Of a stretch of DNA of 14,939 nt, positions 14,529-14,939 are shown one piece after another. Under the pieces are notes generated by a model that searched no databases, was not told the origin of the DNA, and worked only from the letters and a program-made list of their open reading frames with translations. How positions within the stretch are numbered: position 1 is the stretch's first letter; each line of letters starts with the position of its first letter. The stretch spans positions 23,485-38,423 of the forward strand of contig CAJTVB010000032.1 in NCBI GenBank assembly GCA_910579755.1, in the 5' to 3' direction. This DNA comes from an uncultured Acetatifactor sp. GTDB lineage: Bacteria; Bacillota; Clostridia; Lachnospirales; Lachnospiraceae. Both the position numbers and the translations under genes were made by a program.

Positions 14529-14939
14529 GTGGAAATTGTCGCTAAAATAATCATACTCACGTTCAATGACGCAGAAGAAAAAGCAGTCGAGGAAGCCATA
14601 GCCGCCCTTGTTGATATGATACCGCTGGAAGCCATACAGCCGCCACATTCCCCTATGCTGATTTTTCCGGGATTGGAAATCAGACCACACCAACGCCGGG
14701 TACTGAAAGGCGGTGCAGACATAAGCCTAACCCGTTTGGAATACGGCGCACTCTGCTACCTTGCCGCCAGTCCGGGGAGGGTATTCACAAAGGCGCAAAT
14801 CTTTGAAGCCGTATGGAGCATGGAGAGCGAGAGCTGCCAGTCAAGCGTGACAAATGTGATTTACAACTTGCGGAAAAAGATAGAGCCGGACAGCCAAAAC
14901 CCCACCTACATAAAAACCGTTTTAGGCATGGGCTACAAG
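14529..14939 (+). CDS. Orphan winged-helix (OmpR/PhoB effector domain) protein, partial
   Basis: An open frame of 137 codons that runs off the end of the window. After about 45 N-terminal residues (KIILTFNDAEEKAVEEAIAA), which are too short for a receiver domain, comes a clear Trans_reg_C winged helix: LIFPGLEIRPHQRRVLKGG, LTRLEYGALCYLAASPGRVFTK, IFEAVWS, SSVTNVIYNLRKKIEP, IKTVLGMGYK. A TAA at 14520-14522 closes the frame upstream. The only nearby starts are GTG 14529, which touches the AGGAGG (14524-14529), and a rare ATT at 14535 at ideal spacing (5 nt). Base composition switches to GC-richer here compared with 13350-14520. Receiver-less regulators of this kind are common in integrative conjugative elements of Clostridia (general knowledge). 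The DNA-binding domain is firm; the start and role are not. Confidence 0.8.
   Translation, partial: MEIVAKIIILTFNDAEEKAVEEAIAALVDMIPLEAIQPPHSPMLIFPGLEIRPHQRRVLKGGADISLTRLEYGALCYLAASPGRVFTKAQIFEAVWSMESESCQSSVTNVIYNLRKKIEPDSQNPTYIKTVLGMGYK

Noticed and set aside
1..14939. tRNA, rRNA, riboswitch or integrase genes
   Set aside because: Looked for and not seen; the mobile-element calls rest on gene truncation, base composition and cargo type only.

Overview
The window looks like a chromosomal stretch of a gut-type Firmicute, most likely a Lachnospiraceae/Clostridia member. Three things suggest this: strong AGGAGG-type ribosome binding sites, the gene families present (GH127, GH78, GPH symporter, AraC regulators, DUF1703-type ATPase), and a mosaic of a moderately GC-rich backbone with AT-rich imports. 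The species cannot be fixed from the sequence alone. It holds three layers: an imported candidate defence cassette, a plant-glycan (arabinose/rhamnose-type) utilisation locus, and the left part of a second mobile element. Gene remnants lie between them.

Bases 5-3329: three tightly packed AT-rich genes on the + strand. They encode a DUF262 (GmrS/ParB-like) protein whose N-terminus resembles sigma-70 region 1.1, an ABC/SMC-type AAA ATPase of the DUF3696/AAA_15 kind, and an unrecognised 311-aa protein. The make-up (DUF262 enzyme plus OLD/PtuA-like ATPase plus orphan partner) is that of a candidate anti-phage system, and it is the best candidate here for something undescribed. It directly abuts a headless, nonsense-mutated polysaccharide deacetylase remnant (3334-3753), which suggests it arrived by insertion or deletion at that gene.

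Bases 3754-4651: a short gene-free gap, then a DUF1703-type AAA-ATPase/PD-(D/E)XK pseudogene. It has been broken twice: by a 126-bp element made of four successive hairpins, and by an internal deletion.

Bases 4726-13350: the sugar locus. A GH127 beta-L-arabinofuranosidase-like enzyme (+) is followed by an ABC-transporter ATPase remnant. An L-arabinose/L-fucose isomerase-family gene (-) is divergent from an AraC regulator (+). A second, larger AraC-type regulator (-) is convergent with the first, their stop codons overlapping, and is divergent from a GPH-type sugar:cation symporter that is translationally coupled (ATGA) to a GH78 alpha-L-rhamnosidase. The expected logic is that the symporter imports released glycosides, GH127 and GH78 trim arabinose and rhamnose, the isomerase feeds the sugar into catabolism, and each AraC protein controls its divergent neighbour. 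The import/rhamnosidase arm looks dead: the symporter carries a one-base frameshift near 11550 and the rhamnosidase is cut off at about 13350, before its catalytic domain.

Bases ~13350-14939: imported DNA replaces the rest of the rhamnosidase gene. An AT-rich section carries a well-formed extended -10 promoter, a DUF2975 membrane protein and a small Cro/CI-type (YozG-like) regulator. A switch to higher-GC sequence follows at about 14525, with an orphan winged-helix (OmpR/PhoB effector domain) protein that runs off the window. This resembles cargo and regulatory genes of an integrative conjugative or mobilisable element, but no integrase or relaxase is visible here.
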